This document shows, in pieces, positions 33,272 to 43,881 of a stretch of 64,000 bases of DNA; position 1 is the first letter of the stretch, and the number at the start of each line of letters is the position of its first letter. The notes beneath the pieces are model-generated. The model saw nothing but the letters and a program-made list of their open reading frames with translations, was not told the DNA's origin and made no database searches. This stretch comes from Aspidapion aeneum (lineage: Eukaryota; Arthropoda; Insecta; Coleoptera; Brentidae): positions 11,947,221-12,011,220 of the forward strand of contig OY755047.1 in NCBI GenBank assembly GCA_963576565.1, given 5' to 3'. A program made the position numbers and the translations under genes.

Positions 33272-33600
33272 CAAAGTGGTGTAAAAATGAGACATCCAAA
33301 ATCCCGTTGAAAAATGAGACACTTAAATATAAAATACTAATAAATGAATTCCGATAGGTTTTCTGTTATAAACTGATAGCAGCAGTTATAAGGACCTCAT
33401 ACCTACAATTTATTTTATTTTTTTATAAAAAATAGGCTCACTCAATTATAATTTTATAAAATTAAAAAATCCATAGCTTTATCTGTGGTATAAAACTGTT
33501 AAAAACATTACCCAAACGTTTGACGTGTGAGTTCGTAGATCGTTTTTCCTAGAAATAAATATTTTTGCACTTGTAAAAGTGTCTCAATTTTTACACCAAA
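33272..33600 (+). mobile_element. GGGTCAAG-family element, shortened copy without MITE
   Basis: AAAGTGGTGTAAAAATGAGAC at the left and AAGTGTCTCAATTTTTACACC at the right are the subterminal words of the element at 39247-40057. The interior matches it (CCGATAGGTTTTCTGTTATA, ATACCTACAATTTATTTTAT). This copy has no insertion where the longer one carries the MITE at 39304-39471, giving an empty-site reference. Its outer TIRs and about 0.3 kb of the right half are missing. Confidence 0.55.
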
Positions 33601-33918
33601 TTTTTGAAATAAAATATTGAGTGTGATACGTCATTTTAAACTAAATTTTGCGTTGATTTTAAAAATCGAACTAAAAGAGAGTAATTCCATATGAAAGATA
33701 ACAACTTTATGCAATATCTCAAAAACTAAAAAAAAAAGATAAAAACCGTTTAAATCTTTCAAATCTTCAAGAAAGGATCTATAAGAAAACTTTACACGAG
33801 AACAAAATTTTTATAAATAAAAAAGTTAAAGACCCCCTCTCAAAATGCAGGCTTTTAGAGAAGAAATTAAAAGAATCAGCAATTAACTCACTTTACTTTA
33901 CTCTAAGCTATCTTTTTT
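33601..33918. other. AT-rich spacer
   Basis: Nothing recognisable. Confidence 0.4.
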
Positions 33919-34056
33919 AGCTCACACATATACTATACCATAGTAGTGTGAGCTATGGTGATCCTAATTTTTTCGAGAAAAAAAAAGTTGCTCCGATTTC
34001 AAAATTTTTTATATATCTTTGCGTTTCGGATGATTTTGAAACTTTTTTGTTGCGCC

Positions 34057-34102
<46 letters not shown>

Positions 34103-34689
34103 ATGTCTGTCTGTCTGTGTGTCTGTATGTCTGTCTGTAACGACCAACGCGCATAACTCAAAAACCGCTTGGCCGATTTTAATGAAATTTGGTACCTAGG
34201 CTGGGTCTTGGCTCGAGATGGTCCCATTTAAAAATGAACAAAATCGACCGAACACAAACCAAATAAAAGGGTGGGGGTAGATTTCAAAAATTAGAGTTTA
34301 TGTGAAAATATGGCGTGTGTGATATTAAACGAAAGGTAATTGAGTCTGCAGTTAAACAAAATACATTTTAATTTATTTAAAAAAAAAGGGTGGGGGTATA
34401 TTTTAAAAATTAGAGTTTAAGTGAAAATATGGCGTGTGTGATATCAAACGAAAGGTAATTGAGTCCGGACTTTAACAAAATACATTTTAGTTTTTGGTTT
34501 TTTGTAAGGGTAGGGGTAGATTTCAAAAATTTGAGTTTAAGTCAAAACATGGCTTGTGTGGTATCAAACAAAAGGTAATTTAGTCTGGAGTTGAATAAAA
34601 TATATTTCTGTTTTTAGTTATTTTAGCTCACACGTACACTACAACGATAGTACCTAGTGTGAGCTTAGGGGCCCATATATTGGCAGAGT
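33919..34689 (+). mobile_element. Hairpin-ended (CTGT)n element, HINE/DINE-like (copy 3)
   Basis: It has the same organisation and orientation as the copy at 31020. The terminal hairpins are at 33919-33954 and about 34624-34665, and the closing block is GGGGCCCATATATTGGCAGAG. The (CTGT)n tract has about 20 imperfect units (34058-34138). Three tandem units are anchored at 34269, 34388 and 34508 (about 120-bp period). T-runs flank both ends. The close similarity to copy 2 indicates recent activity. Confidence 0.7.
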
Positions 34690-35009
34690 TTTTTTTAATG
34701 AACGGTGTTGCTCTGCGTAATTGTAAAAAAAATACAAAATAAGTATAAAATTTTTATTGTTGTGTGGCACTGAAGGTGTGAATAATCAACCAAGTCAATA
34801 GTAATCATAATGTTCAAAGAAAAGTTGCAAAATTCTTGCTAATAGCGTTGTTACCTACCGGTTAAATGCATGTCCAAACAATGGTACCGTAGTGCTACCT
34901 TACAATCATAAAATTATGTTTTTTTTTCTTTTGTTTATAGCGTCTTTAATATTTTATTTTGGGATTTTTTTAAACATTATTTTAAGTACAGGGGAGAGAG
35001 AGGAGAGAG

Positions 35010-35049
<40 letters not shown>

Positions 35050-35095
35050 GAGAGAGAGAGAGCAGTTGCTAAAATATTTGGTGTAACTTTAGTAG
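34690..35095. repeat. AT-rich spacer with (GA)n microsatellite
   Basis: A nearly pure AG/GAGAG tract occupies about 34993-35062. The EREREE reading frame over it is an artefact. The rest is AT-rich without features. Confidence 0.75.
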
Positions 35096-35240
35096 CAGTA
35101 GCGGCTGGTGACGTTATAAATTGGGGGGGGGGCAAAAATTTATATTGCACGGAAAAGAAAAAAAACTTACCTAAACAATTTTATTTTAGCATTTTACAAA
35201 CAAGCAGCTACTTGGTGTAGTTTTTAGTTTATTTGTTTAT
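35096..35240. mobile_element. hAT-type terminus next to a transposase remnant
   Basis: CAGTAGCGGCTGGTGACG followed by a G10 run is the kind of CAG..GGCTGGTG end seen in hAT elements. No inverted partner is clear between 35900 and 36400. The decayed transposase frame at 35265-35823 lies just inside and points outward on the minus strand, which fits a single deleted hAT element. Confidence 0.4.
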
Positions 35241-35264
35241 AGATAAAGTCTATTCGCCCTTCTT

Positions 35265-35823
35265 TTACATGCGCAAAGTGCTCCGATTAGCACCAGTTTC
35301 AGACTCATCATGGCCCCGTAGAGCAACCTCAAAAATCCCACCGAATTTTAAACAGTCTATTAACCTACTAAGTATATGTCTATTTTTTGCCACATTTTCA
35401 TTATGTTTGCCAATGTTTTTTCTATAGGCACTATTCAATTGGAATTGGCACCTAATATCAGTCTTGCCTAGCATAGAAAATTCTATGTTGTTATTTAATT
35501 AAGAAGCACTTACTTTGTGTCTTTAACTTTTCACTAAAGTGCTTGATATCACACATTCCCTTCGCCACACACGCAGGATCACTTCGTGGATTGTTTATAA
35601 TAAGACAAATAAAGCAAAAAAATGCATTTCGTTTTTCACAACCGCACAACCAGTTTTCAGCATCGTATAATTTTTTATTACTTGCACTAAAATTTAGGTT
35701 AATTTTTAGGATTTTTAGGTCCGGTCTATGTGGCCCTAAAGATTTTATTTGTAATCGAAGTTCATATGTCAACGCATTTAAATTTGCACAGATATTTATA
35801 TAATCGACGGTATTTATTTTCAT
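35265..35823 (-). pseudogene. hAT transposase N-terminal fragment (TTF-type zinc finger), frameshifted
   Basis: The upstream frame (from 35823) contains KLYDAENWLCGCEKRNAFF, CFICLII and GMCDIKHFSEKLKTQSK. This is the TTF-type C-x1-C ... C-x2-C finger and linker typical of ZMYM1-like/P-element-repressor-like hAT proteins. After a frame change near 35475-35510 the second part reads MLGKTDIRCQFQLNSAYRKN, ENVAKNRHILSRLIDCLKF and LRGHDESE, the next conserved block (RGHDE.E). The RNase-H-like DDE core is missing. It is inactive. Confidence 0.7.
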
Positions 35824-36242
35824 TTTGAAAGGCTTTTAACTACTGAGCTACCCCAAATCAAAATAAACTCATACGTCTTTACCAAGGTTAGAACCGGCAA
35901 CGTGTAGGAAGAGCAACGAACGTTTTCGCACGATGAACATGGCCGGCGTCACCTAAAACAAACATTCCTCGCGCCCACGCGCTTGAACACCCACCCGTAC
36001 ACCGGAAAAAAAACGGGTAAAATTGAAATTGTGTCCCACGCGGTGCTGCCGGCTTGTAATTATTTACGCTAAAAAAGTTTACTCAATTAATCACCTTTTG
36101 TTAATCACAATCTTTTTCTAGAATTTTCGGAGAGCAAAATGTTGAGGTCTCAGCAAAATGAAGTTATTTACGAAAATTCATCCTGTTACTCTTCACTTAT
36201 AAAATAAGCCGGTGTAATTTGGACTTCTCTTGGTCTATCAGT
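35824..36242. other. Unassigned stretch, slightly GC-richer
   Basis: No reading frame or bounded repeat recognised. It may be the remaining part of the hAT element whose transposase fragment precedes it. Confidence 0.3.
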
Positions 36243-36380
36243 GAGTGGCGCACCCCGGAATATATTTCTTTATGAAATAGGTGGAAAACATTTAAGAAAT
36301 GGGTGGAAAACATCTAAAACAATATTAGGATTGACGGGACGGCGGACGCCATAGCCCCCCCCTCCCCCCTGGGTTCGCCC
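36243..36380. mobile_element. Short hAT-type MITE (GTGGCGCACCC ends)
   Basis: AGTGGCGCACCCCGG at the left and CCTGGGTTCGCCCATG at the right are imperfect inverted ends of the same family as 62468-62651. The interior has a tandem GAAATAGGTGGAAAACAT duplication and a C-run. The target duplication is not clear. Confidence 0.45.
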
Positions 36381-37124
36381 ATGTCTAAGTCGTATCTTTT
36401 TAATCAATTATATTAGCAAATAGATCACGTTTGTTTTAGAAGTGGTTAAAACATTAAAAAAACTGCAACTGAGTGTTAATGCGTTTTATCGTACACCTAT
36501 TGAAAACGAAATCTTAATATGTATTACTTTATTAATGTATGAGTGGTGTCTATATTGTGGCTTTTATACCTACAATAAAGATATTGTCGGAATATAATTT
36601 TTTTTCAAATTAGATTTTTCGGCACGAAATATTTTTAAAAACTAGTTAGCGAAGGTGTTTTTGTGCACTTTATTATAATTCTGTCAAATTGTCAAAAAAT
36701 TTATGAAACATTAGTTTTTTCGCAAATTTGGGTTAAAAAATATATTTTTAAAAATTGGTTTGGAAATGTGTATTTTGTAATTGTTTTTTACTATGACACA
36801 TACGTAGAGCATTTTATTCTAGCCCAGTTAAATTGTCAAAAAACTTAAAAAATATTTCCATTGGATCAAAATCCATTAATGCTAATAATAAGTTTTTTGA
36901 CAGTTGAAAAAATTGAAAATATAACTTTGTAACGGAGCAATATGCGGTTTTCGGAGTATAGTAGAATAATTTATGTTATTACTAAAAACTTCGTAGGAGC
37001 TTCCGTTTCTGAGATATTTACAAAAACTATTTTTTGCTAATGGGCTAGGAAGGTATCAGAGCCTTCATAGATCCATTTATTTTTTTAGTAAGATAATATT
37101 TAATAATCCAACAAGTTTTCGTGG
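36381..37124. repeat. AT-rich DNA with an inverted copy of the 32.2-kb repeat
   Basis: From about 36860 to 37090 it matches 32170-32400 in inverted orientation. Before that, two related phrases (GTCAAAAAATTTATGAAACA and GTCAAAAAACTTAAAAAATA) near 36690 and 36835 suggest an older internal duplication. No gene. Confidence 0.4.
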
Positions 37125-37300
37125 CTAATCGGGTAAAAAGAAGTTCTTGTTTCTCTCATATTTTTCCGTGGGTAGCTCGAAAGCTTAACCTCACGGGGGT
37201 CCAAGATCTAATGGACACCTAATAAGTATTGACAGTTAACTGTTTCTTCTTTATGGGACTCTTCAGAACATTGCTTGGTCAATAGTGAGAAAACCGTCGC
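37125..37300 (+). repeat. Dispersed repeat family X (copy 3)
   Basis: It contains CGTGGCTAATCGGGTA, TGGGTAGCTCGAAAGC, CACGGGGGTCCAAGATC and GACAGTTAACTGTTTC, shared with 24770, 28378 and 62690. Confidence 0.55.
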
Positions 37301-37611
37301 AAGAAGCGCCATCTACTAAGATACGAGAGAAACTAGAACAAGAGCAGGCGAGGATAAATTGCAAATATCGATCGATGAAAAGATCGATTGCAAAGAAAAA
37401 GAAACCATCTGTGACCTACGACAGCTTTTCTGTCTTTCAGGCCAGAGCAACACTGATTAGCGTTTTTACCCACCATCAGACGCGAGCGGCAATAAGCGGA
37501 ATTTTTAAGCCAAATAATACTAACAAACGTTATATTAATATGTCAAGGCACAAACCTAAAACTTTACTAGGTATAATAGCTCGCAAAATTATTTTTTCAG
37601 GAAATAGTTAA
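37285..37611 (+). CDS. Unrecognised 108-codon reading frame
   Basis: A lysine- and arginine-rich frame (RSMKRSIAKKKKPS, then HHQTRAAISGIFKPNN) with less biased composition than the surrounding AT-rich DNA. It starts inside repeat family X and no domain is recognised. It may be a piece of a transposon protein or chance. No splice sites or promoter could be tied to it. Confidence 0.15.
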   Translation: MRKPSQEAPSTKIREKLEQEQARINCKYRSMKRSIAKKKKPSVTYDSFSVFQARATLISVFTHHQTRAAISGIFKPNNTNKRYINMSRHKPKTLLGIIARKIIFSGNS

Positions 37612-39135
37612 AACCCATAGCATAACCATTCTTTTTTTTTTAATCTTTAAAATCGATGATCGAGAGGACATCCATGAATCTATTTTTGGACTTATTTCAA
37701 TAGTGTTAAATAATTTGAAATTTAAGTTTGACCACCTGCGAACTTTTATTGTTTTTTTTTGGTTTTTCGTTTAAATATAGATTTTAAAACATTTCCATGC
37801 CCGAGGCGAGTTTTTCGAAAAAGTACCGTGAGCTTTTACGAGGTGTATGCTGTGGGATAAGTTATAGCACTGTCCAGTGAAAAATAACAATGCATAAACC
37901 GCAATTCTTTACCACAATTACGTTTTTTTTAATTTTATTTTCAAAAATTTTCGTCTGCGGCCTATTTTAATTTAATGTAGTCTCAAAATTAAGAACTGAA
38001 ACTTATTAAAAATCACATTTTTTTTTCGGATTTTCTTGCATCCTTGCTAAATCCAAATCCGGGGTCAAAAAGTCCCTAGACGTCTGGAATTTTCCCCAAT
38101 TTTTCTTAAATTGATTTTAAAAAATCTGAAATGTACAGTCGGGGTCTTTTTAATTGCCGATGTATTTCTTTGTATCAAAATTTATCGTTTAATGATATGA
38201 GAAAAAATAGTTTTCTAAATATATATGTATAAATACAGAGGTAAGGTTTACTTTTTTTTGGTTAGGTTCAAACTGGGTTTGTTAATTTTAAATAGAGATA
38301 TTTTTTATTTTCGATTGCAGCAATTTAAAAAGTTCGTGACTGTACCTACTAAAATATTATATCTAGAACCACTAGCGATATATGGCTTGATTGAAAGGTA
38401 TTTAAAATGCCTGTTTAATGAGGTATCAAAAAATATAATATTTGCAAAAAAACCATTTAAAAAAAATCAAAAATGTTTAGTTTGTTTTTTTTAAAATCTA
38501 ACATCATGTTTGAAACCTCATTAAAAAGGTATATTTTAAAGACCTTTCAGGCAAGCCAACTAAAGGTACCTTGGTGTAAATTTAACTCCAGTTATTTATT
38601 TTTAAAAATTAATTGAACAAAAACTACTGATCAAAATTTTTTTCAATTTGCGATTCTTATCCCCTTGATCGGTAAAATAAATGTACCAAAAACCATTAAA
38701 ATCGGACAGATGTTCTACCAAAACTCCTTTTTTTCGTTGACTTCATATGAAGTGACCCACTGGGGGAAATTCCAGATAGCTAGGGAGTCTTTTGGAACCG
38801 GATTCAGATTTTATTTGTGGTGATGAGATGTGTAATCATCGTAAGGTGCCTCTAAAAGCCTTTGGCTTGTCCGAGGAAGGGTTTGGCAATTATTAATTAT
38901 TATTACAGTCAACTGCCTTGAGAATATCAATCAACTTATATTTTAATTATAAATTATTGAATGGTATTTATGTTTTTATAAGAAAATTACGTTTTCTCGT
39001 GTATTATGCTATTATACTATGCACCTTAGGGTATTGCGAAATCCAAAATTGATTTTATATGTATGTCTAGGGCAATGCTCTTTGAGTGCAATTATAACTA
39101 TCCATTATATAAAGTAAGTGCAAAAACACACATAT
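37612..39135. other. Mostly unassigned, with a decayed hAT-MITE fragment
   Basis: About 37880-38030 matches the interior of the 7715 MITE family (AACAATGCATAAACCGCAATT, TTTTCGTCTGCGGC words). The 89-residue frame at 38225 is AT-rich with no domain. The remainder shows no bounded element. Confidence 0.4.
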
Positions 39136-39246
39136 GTAGGGGAGCACCGGGAAGGTTTGGACCAAATTTAAGTAAATAATTATAGCATGGACATAAGTTA
39201 CAAATAACTATAGGAATCAAACCGATCGATACATCTGTCTTATATA

Positions 39247-40057
39247 GGGTCAAGTGGTGTAAAAGTGAGACACCCAAAATTCCGTTGAAAAATGAGACCC
39301 TTACAGTCGAACCTCTCTAACACGAACCTCTATAACTCGAACCTTTTAAGTGGTCCCTGCGCTTTTTATATCTATTTTAACCTGTTTAATTCGAATTTCT
39401 ATAACTCGAACTCTCCATAACTCGAACTGTTTTGGTTGTCCCCTTGAGTTCGAGTTATAGAGGTTCGACTGTAAATAAAAAATAATAATAATTAAATTCC
39501 GATAGATTTTCTGTTATAAACTGATAGGAGCACTTGTAAGGACCCCATACCTACAATTTATTTTATTTTTTTTATAAAAATTAGGTTCATAATTAAAATT
39601 ACAAAATCAACAGCTTTATTTGTGGTATAAAACTTCTAAAAACGTTACCGAAACTTTTGTCGTTAGTTCGTAGATCGGTTTGGCGCGTATCTTCCTATAA
39701 ATAAATATTTTTGCACTTATTTGTTGTATTTAAGTAAAAAAAAAACAAAAATTTATCTCTCAATTTTACCCTGAATGTCTTATTTTTGGTCTTAACGGCA
39801 ATCCGACTGTTTATACGTGAATTTTATCACTGTCTCATATTTCCCCTGACCTGTCTCATTTTTGAACTTTTTTAAGGTAAAATATGAGACACAGTTTTAA
39901 TTTTTTTTTCTCATATTATAGGTCAAATTCCTATGTTTTTACATTTGCAATTTTTTTCCGATTATTGGTTGTAACCTACAAAAAAAATTCGAGGCCTACG
40001 GAGGAGTCTAAAATCTAAAAGTTTAAAAAAGTGTCTCATTTTTACACCACTTGACCC
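39247..40057. mobile_element. GGGTCAAGTGGTGTAAAA TIR element with nested MITE
   Basis: TA|GGGTCAAGTGGTGTAAAA opens the element and its inverted form TTTTACACCACTTGACCC|TA closes it, both followed inward by GTGAGACAC/GTGTCTCATT. An internal AAATATGAGACACAG block lies near 39882. No transposase. Related pieces are at 5996-6200 and 33272-33600. Confidence 0.7.
39304..39471. mobile_element. 168-bp Tigger/pogo-like MITE, nested
   Basis: CAGTCGAACCTCTCTAACAC and the inverted CAGTCGAACCTCTATAACTC form the ends, each flanked by TA (39302-39303 and 39472-39473). The element is a near-complete foldback of ATAACTCGAAC-type repeats. Comparison with the empty site in the 33272-33600 copy confirms the insertion. 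Confidence 0.8.
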
Positions 40058-40099
40058 TACACATGTGCATATTTTTTTGAAAAATTTATTAATACTTAT

Positions 40100-40308
40100 A
40101 GAGTGGCAACAGGCAAGCCTTGCAATATTGAAGGGCAGATGGCGCTGACATAAATTCGTCTGGTAAGCAATATTCCGGGACTACCAGTTCGAGGTTCATG
40201 CCAATGCCATTAGACCATAGTAGTTGTATCCGAATATTGCGTACTAGACGAATTTATTTCAGCGCCATCTGCCCCTCATTGTTGCAAGGCTCACAGGTTA
40301 TCACTCTA
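40100..40308. mobile_element. 209-bp MITE with about 75-bp inverted arms
   Basis: The TAGAGTGGCAAC..AAGCCTTGCAA end pairs with TTGCAAGGCT..GTTATCACTCTA. The arms continue through GGGCAGATGGCGCTGA and AAATTCGTCT (inverted AGACGAATTTATTTCAGCGC) to a central GAATATTGC. TA flanks both ends. The RNA would form a long hairpin. Confidence 0.75.
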
Positions 40309-40462
40309 TATGTGTCATATACTCATAGATAGGCGCGATTGCGAAGAAAATTTAAATGTACTTCGGCTTATGTATGCATTCTGAGTGGGTTTCTAAGAAT
40401 GAGCGAATTTTGAATGTGTCCAGTGCCTTCCGGTGATCATACTTTCCCGGCGCTCCCCTACA

Positions 40463-41282
40463 TACATACACACATACAGTATGTACGCCAGGGATCGTAT
40501 TTTATATTTATTAGGTATTTCGCAAAATGACATTCAAGAGGCAGGTTTTTTATGCGTTTTCTTGTAATAACATAAAAGTCTGTTTCTTTGTTGTAGACCA
40601 GTGCAGGCATTTACCTCTCAAAAAAGTCAAAAAAGAGCAAAAAATTAACCTGGAAAAAAATTGAAAAACGGTTTTATTTTTATTTTTGCTTTTAACATTT
40701 TTTTTATTTTTGACAAAATTTCTAAATATTTATTTTTACATTCTATTTTGATTTAAAACCTTAAATGAGAACCCATTTCCAAAATAACTGTTCTGGAAGC
40801 AGTTTTTTTTAAAACAGTGATTGTTATTTCGTTAAATCATCTATTTTGAATGATGTAAAAAATTGACACTATGGAGATATTTGCCATGAAATACAATACA
40901 TTATTATTTAATAATAACACAGTGTAGTGTGTCAAGAAACCAACGAAAAAAATTAAAAATAAAAAAACCGGTTTTTTCGATTTTGAAGAATGCAAAATTT
41001 TTAGGGCAGTTAGCATTCTTGGAAAAGAGTAATCCCAGAAACGTGTCTAAAATAAATTGATTAGTGTGGTGGCGCCTATAGCCGAAAGTACTGGTTCAAT
41101 TCCCGGTTAAGATTAATAACTATTATGAGTCTTCTTTCGTAGTAGGTTAGGACCAATAAGACCAAAAAACAAACACATATATCTTTTCGTTGTGTTGGTG
41201 TTGTATTTTACATTGCACAGCAATCACAGCATAACCTTTACCGTCCATTTGTTATACAGGGTGTTTACATACTTTTTGACCA
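40463..41282. other. AT-rich DNA with a tRNA-like SINE fragment
   Basis: At about 41067-41110, GTGGTGGCGCCTATAGCCG is followed by GGTTCAATTCCCGG, a good polymerase III B box, suggesting a truncated tRNA-derived SINE. The rest is AT-rich with homopolymers and no gene. Confidence 0.45.
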
Positions 41283-42370
41283 AAAATTGAATTTTTTTTT
41301 ATTTTTATTAATAAATGATTGGGAACAAAATATCGAAATTTTGTGTAGTTTTGTATTATGTATGACAACATCCTAACAAAAATGAAAATTAGGAATACAT
41401 TTTTTTTTGCTTTTTAAATTTGGCAAAGCTTATACCAAAGATATATCAAGTATTTTAATAAATTACAAAATTTACTGTTATTAAAAAGTAGGTTTTTATA
41501 GGAATACATAATATAATCAAACATTTTTTTTCTACTTTAGGAATAAAAAATGCACTTTTATCCCGTATTGTTGGTATAAAAGTATCACATTTTATTCTCG
41601 GGAATAAAAGTGACGAATCGGGGATATAAAAAGTAAAAATCTGGAGTGAAAAATGACAGATCAGGGATAAAAAGTAAAAAACCTTTCAAAAATTGTAATT
41701 TTGTATATTTTTATTGATAAATTATTCGGAAAAAAATTCCAAATTTTGTGTAGTTTTATATTATGAATAACAAATTCCTAACAAAAATAAAAATTTGTAA
41801 AACATTTTTTTTGTCTTTTAAATTTGTCAAAGCTTATACTCAAGATATATCAATTTTTAAATAAATTAAAGAATTTACTGTTATTAAAAAGGAAGTTCTT
41901 ATAGGAATACGTAATAAAATCAAACATTTTTTTTTTGCACTTTAGGGATAAAAATTGCACTTTTGATCCTTTATTGTAGATATAAAAGTGATATAAAAAT
42001 AAAAATCTGGAGTGAAAAGACAGACCGGAGATAAAAAGTTTAAAAGCCCTAAAAAATTATAATTTTTTTATTTTTATTAATAAATAATTGGGAAAAAGCT
42101 TCTAAAACAACTAAAATAAAAAAATAGGAAAACAATTTTTGTTTTGTCATTAAAACTTGGCAAAGCTTATACTCAAGATATATTATTTTTTAAAGAAATT
42201 AAAAAAATTACTGTTATTAAAAAGGAGGTTCTTATACGAATGCGTAATAGAAACGAACTTTTTTTTTTGCATTTTAGGCACAAAATTTTCACATTTTATC
42301 TCGGTACGAAAAGTGAGGGATAAAAAGTAAAAATCAGGCTTGAAAAGTAAAGATATTAATAATAATAATT
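41283..42370 (+). repeat. Three-unit tandem array (units about 400, 360 and 325 bp)
   Basis: Each unit opens with TTTTTATT(A/G)ATAAAT(G/A)ATT, then CAAAGCTTATAC(C/T)CA(A)AGATATAT, TTACTGTTATTAAAAAG, a T-run with (C/G)CA(C/T)TTTAGG, and a closing GGGATAAAAAGTAAAAA-like block. Units start at about 41283, 41686 and 42048. The last unit ends about 15 bp from the splice donor of PDSS1 exon 42378-42522, so the array has grown up against a functional splice site. Confidence 0.65.
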
Positions 42371-42377
42371 CTTTTAC

Positions 42378-42522
42378 CTTTTTGTGATTCCACATAACAT
42401 TAACACTAGGCTTCCCCCTTCTAAAATCCGACTGGTCAATGACGTCATCATGAACTAAAGACGCTGTGTGGATCATTTCTGCAATCATTGCCACCTCCCT
42501 TTGATTGGCTTGTAGAATATCA
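42378..42522 (-). CDS. PDSS1: PDSS1 exon with first aspartate-rich motif
   Basis: One base completes the codon split with the previous exon, then 48 codons follow, ending phase 0. It reads EVAMIAEMIHTASLVHDDVI then DQSDFRRGKPSVN. The DDVID is the first aspartate-rich motif that binds the allylic substrate via Mg2+, and RRGKP is the conserved arginine segment after it. The fifth residue before the motif is Ala (A-S-L-V-H-DD). A small residue there is associated with long-chain products, supporting PDSS1 rather than an FPP or GGPP synthase. The acceptor is TATTTTTTAG and the donor AAG|GTAAAA. Confidence 0.95.
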
Positions 42523-42719
42523 CTAAAAAATAAGGAAAAGTATATAAAATTAGGCTTTTATTAAAATAGGCATGGCAATATTTTTTAAAATTTGTTATTT
42601 TGTGTTGCGTTCGTTGAATTTCGAAAATCAAATTCAAGTCAGTTCAACTGACACACAGACCCTTTTTTATAATCTACATATTTTACCAGAGTTCATATTT
42701 CTCCTATACGAATGAATGT

Positions 42720-43881
42720 ATGAATGTACGGTAGTGGCGTTTAGCACCCTTAAAAAATCTAACCTGGCACTTAGGCACGCTTTTCTGGGCCCGTTGTGCA
42801 CTACGTACCTAATGTGTTCGACTTAGGTAATAATTTAAACACTATCTTGTTAATACAACCCAGTACACTTCAAATGATATTTTAGGCCAGAAACTTAGTC
42901 ATCATAATATACCACATAATGCCTTGGTTGTAGCCTTAGACCACTGGTGGGTCATAAACCTTTTGACATAATCAACAGGGTACAGAGAGCCACAATGTAC
43001 CCCCACTAGCTGCTAGCTCCAAATAGGCACTCCATATACCCTGTCCCATGTGGTGATTTCCTGAATGGCCAGGTAACCGAATACATTCAGAGAATCACCA
43101 CATTAACCCATCCCCTTTACCATAGATGTTATCTGGTGTGATCCCAAAGGTTCTCCTATAAGAAACGTATAAAACCACACCACACCTCGCTGGGTATGGT
43201 CCACTCATCAACAAGTCCTTTGAAAATTTCGATGTTTTATCGGCATACCTATTTGTGGGTGTAAAAATACTTTTACGCCCTCTGGAGCGCAAAAGTACCA
43301 CTTTGTGCCCGTTGTTGGGTCCGTATGTTGTCCAGAGATAAGAATGGCACCAAGGGAACCCCTAGGCCTGTCGTAAAAGGGGCCTGGACCCATGGGTAAA
43401 TGGGTAGTCTGGTAACGGACGAGCTTTTGACCAGTATGTTAACAAAAAAAAAACTGGTAACCTTTGGGATCACACCAGATAACATCTATGGTAAAGGGGG
43501 TAGGTTAATCTGGTGATTCTCTGAATGGATTCGGCCATTCAGGAAATCACCACATGGGACAGGGTATATGGAGTGCCTATTTGGAGCCAGCAGCTAGTGC
43601 GGGCACATTGTGGCTCTCTGTACCCTGTTGATTATGTCAAAAGGTTTATGACCCACCAGTGGTCTAAGGCTACAACCATGGCATTATGTGGTATATCATG
43701 ATGACTAAGTTTCTGGCCTAAAATATAATTTGAAGTCTACTGGGTTCTATTTACTAGATATTTAAATTATTCTCGTCGAGTCGAACACAGTAGGTACGTG
43801 GTGCACAACGGGCCCAGAAAGGCGTGCCTAAGTGCCAGGTTAGATTCTTAAGGGTGCTAACCGCCACTACCGTACATTCAT
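42720..43881. mobile_element. 1.16-kb element made of two 430-bp inverted arms
   Basis: The left arm 42720-43152 and right arm 43459-43881 are near-complete inverse complements. Shared blocks include ATGAATGTACGGTAGTGGCG, TTAGGCACGC, CCAGAAACTTAGTCATCAT, ACCACTGGTGGGTCATAAAC, CAACAGGGTACAGAGAGCC and TACCATAGATGTTATCTGG. The 306-bp spacer has no recognised domain, and the minus frames across it (60-96 residues) are not conserved. No target duplication is clear. It starts 198 bp from the acceptor of PDSS1 exon 42378-42522. Confidence 0.75.

Larger units (their letters stand above)
39139..40458. mobile_element. Outer TIR element (GGGGAGCACCGGGAAGG ends) containing three other elements
   Basis: The left end TA|GGGGAGCACCGGGAAGG and the inverted right end TTTCCCGGCGCTCCCC|TA agree at 15 of 17 positions and are TA-flanked. 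Inside lie a GGGTCAAG element (39247-40057), which itself contains a Tigger-like MITE (39304-39471), and a separate MITE (40100-40308). Only about 300 bp belong to the outer element. Confidence 0.6.

Noticed and set aside
34892..35086. Glu/Arg-rich frame
   Set aside because: Translation of a (GA)n microsatellite.
35423..35513. Possible 91-nt intron in the hAT transposase fragment
   Set aside because: The GT/AG borders fit but joining them breaks the reading phase. The sequence inside matches the transposase family in another frame, so a frameshift is the better explanation.
35845..35905. tRNA-like A-box word TAGCTCAGTAG on the minus strand
   Set aside because: The B-box-like word lies upstream instead of downstream, so no tRNA or SINE head can be formed.
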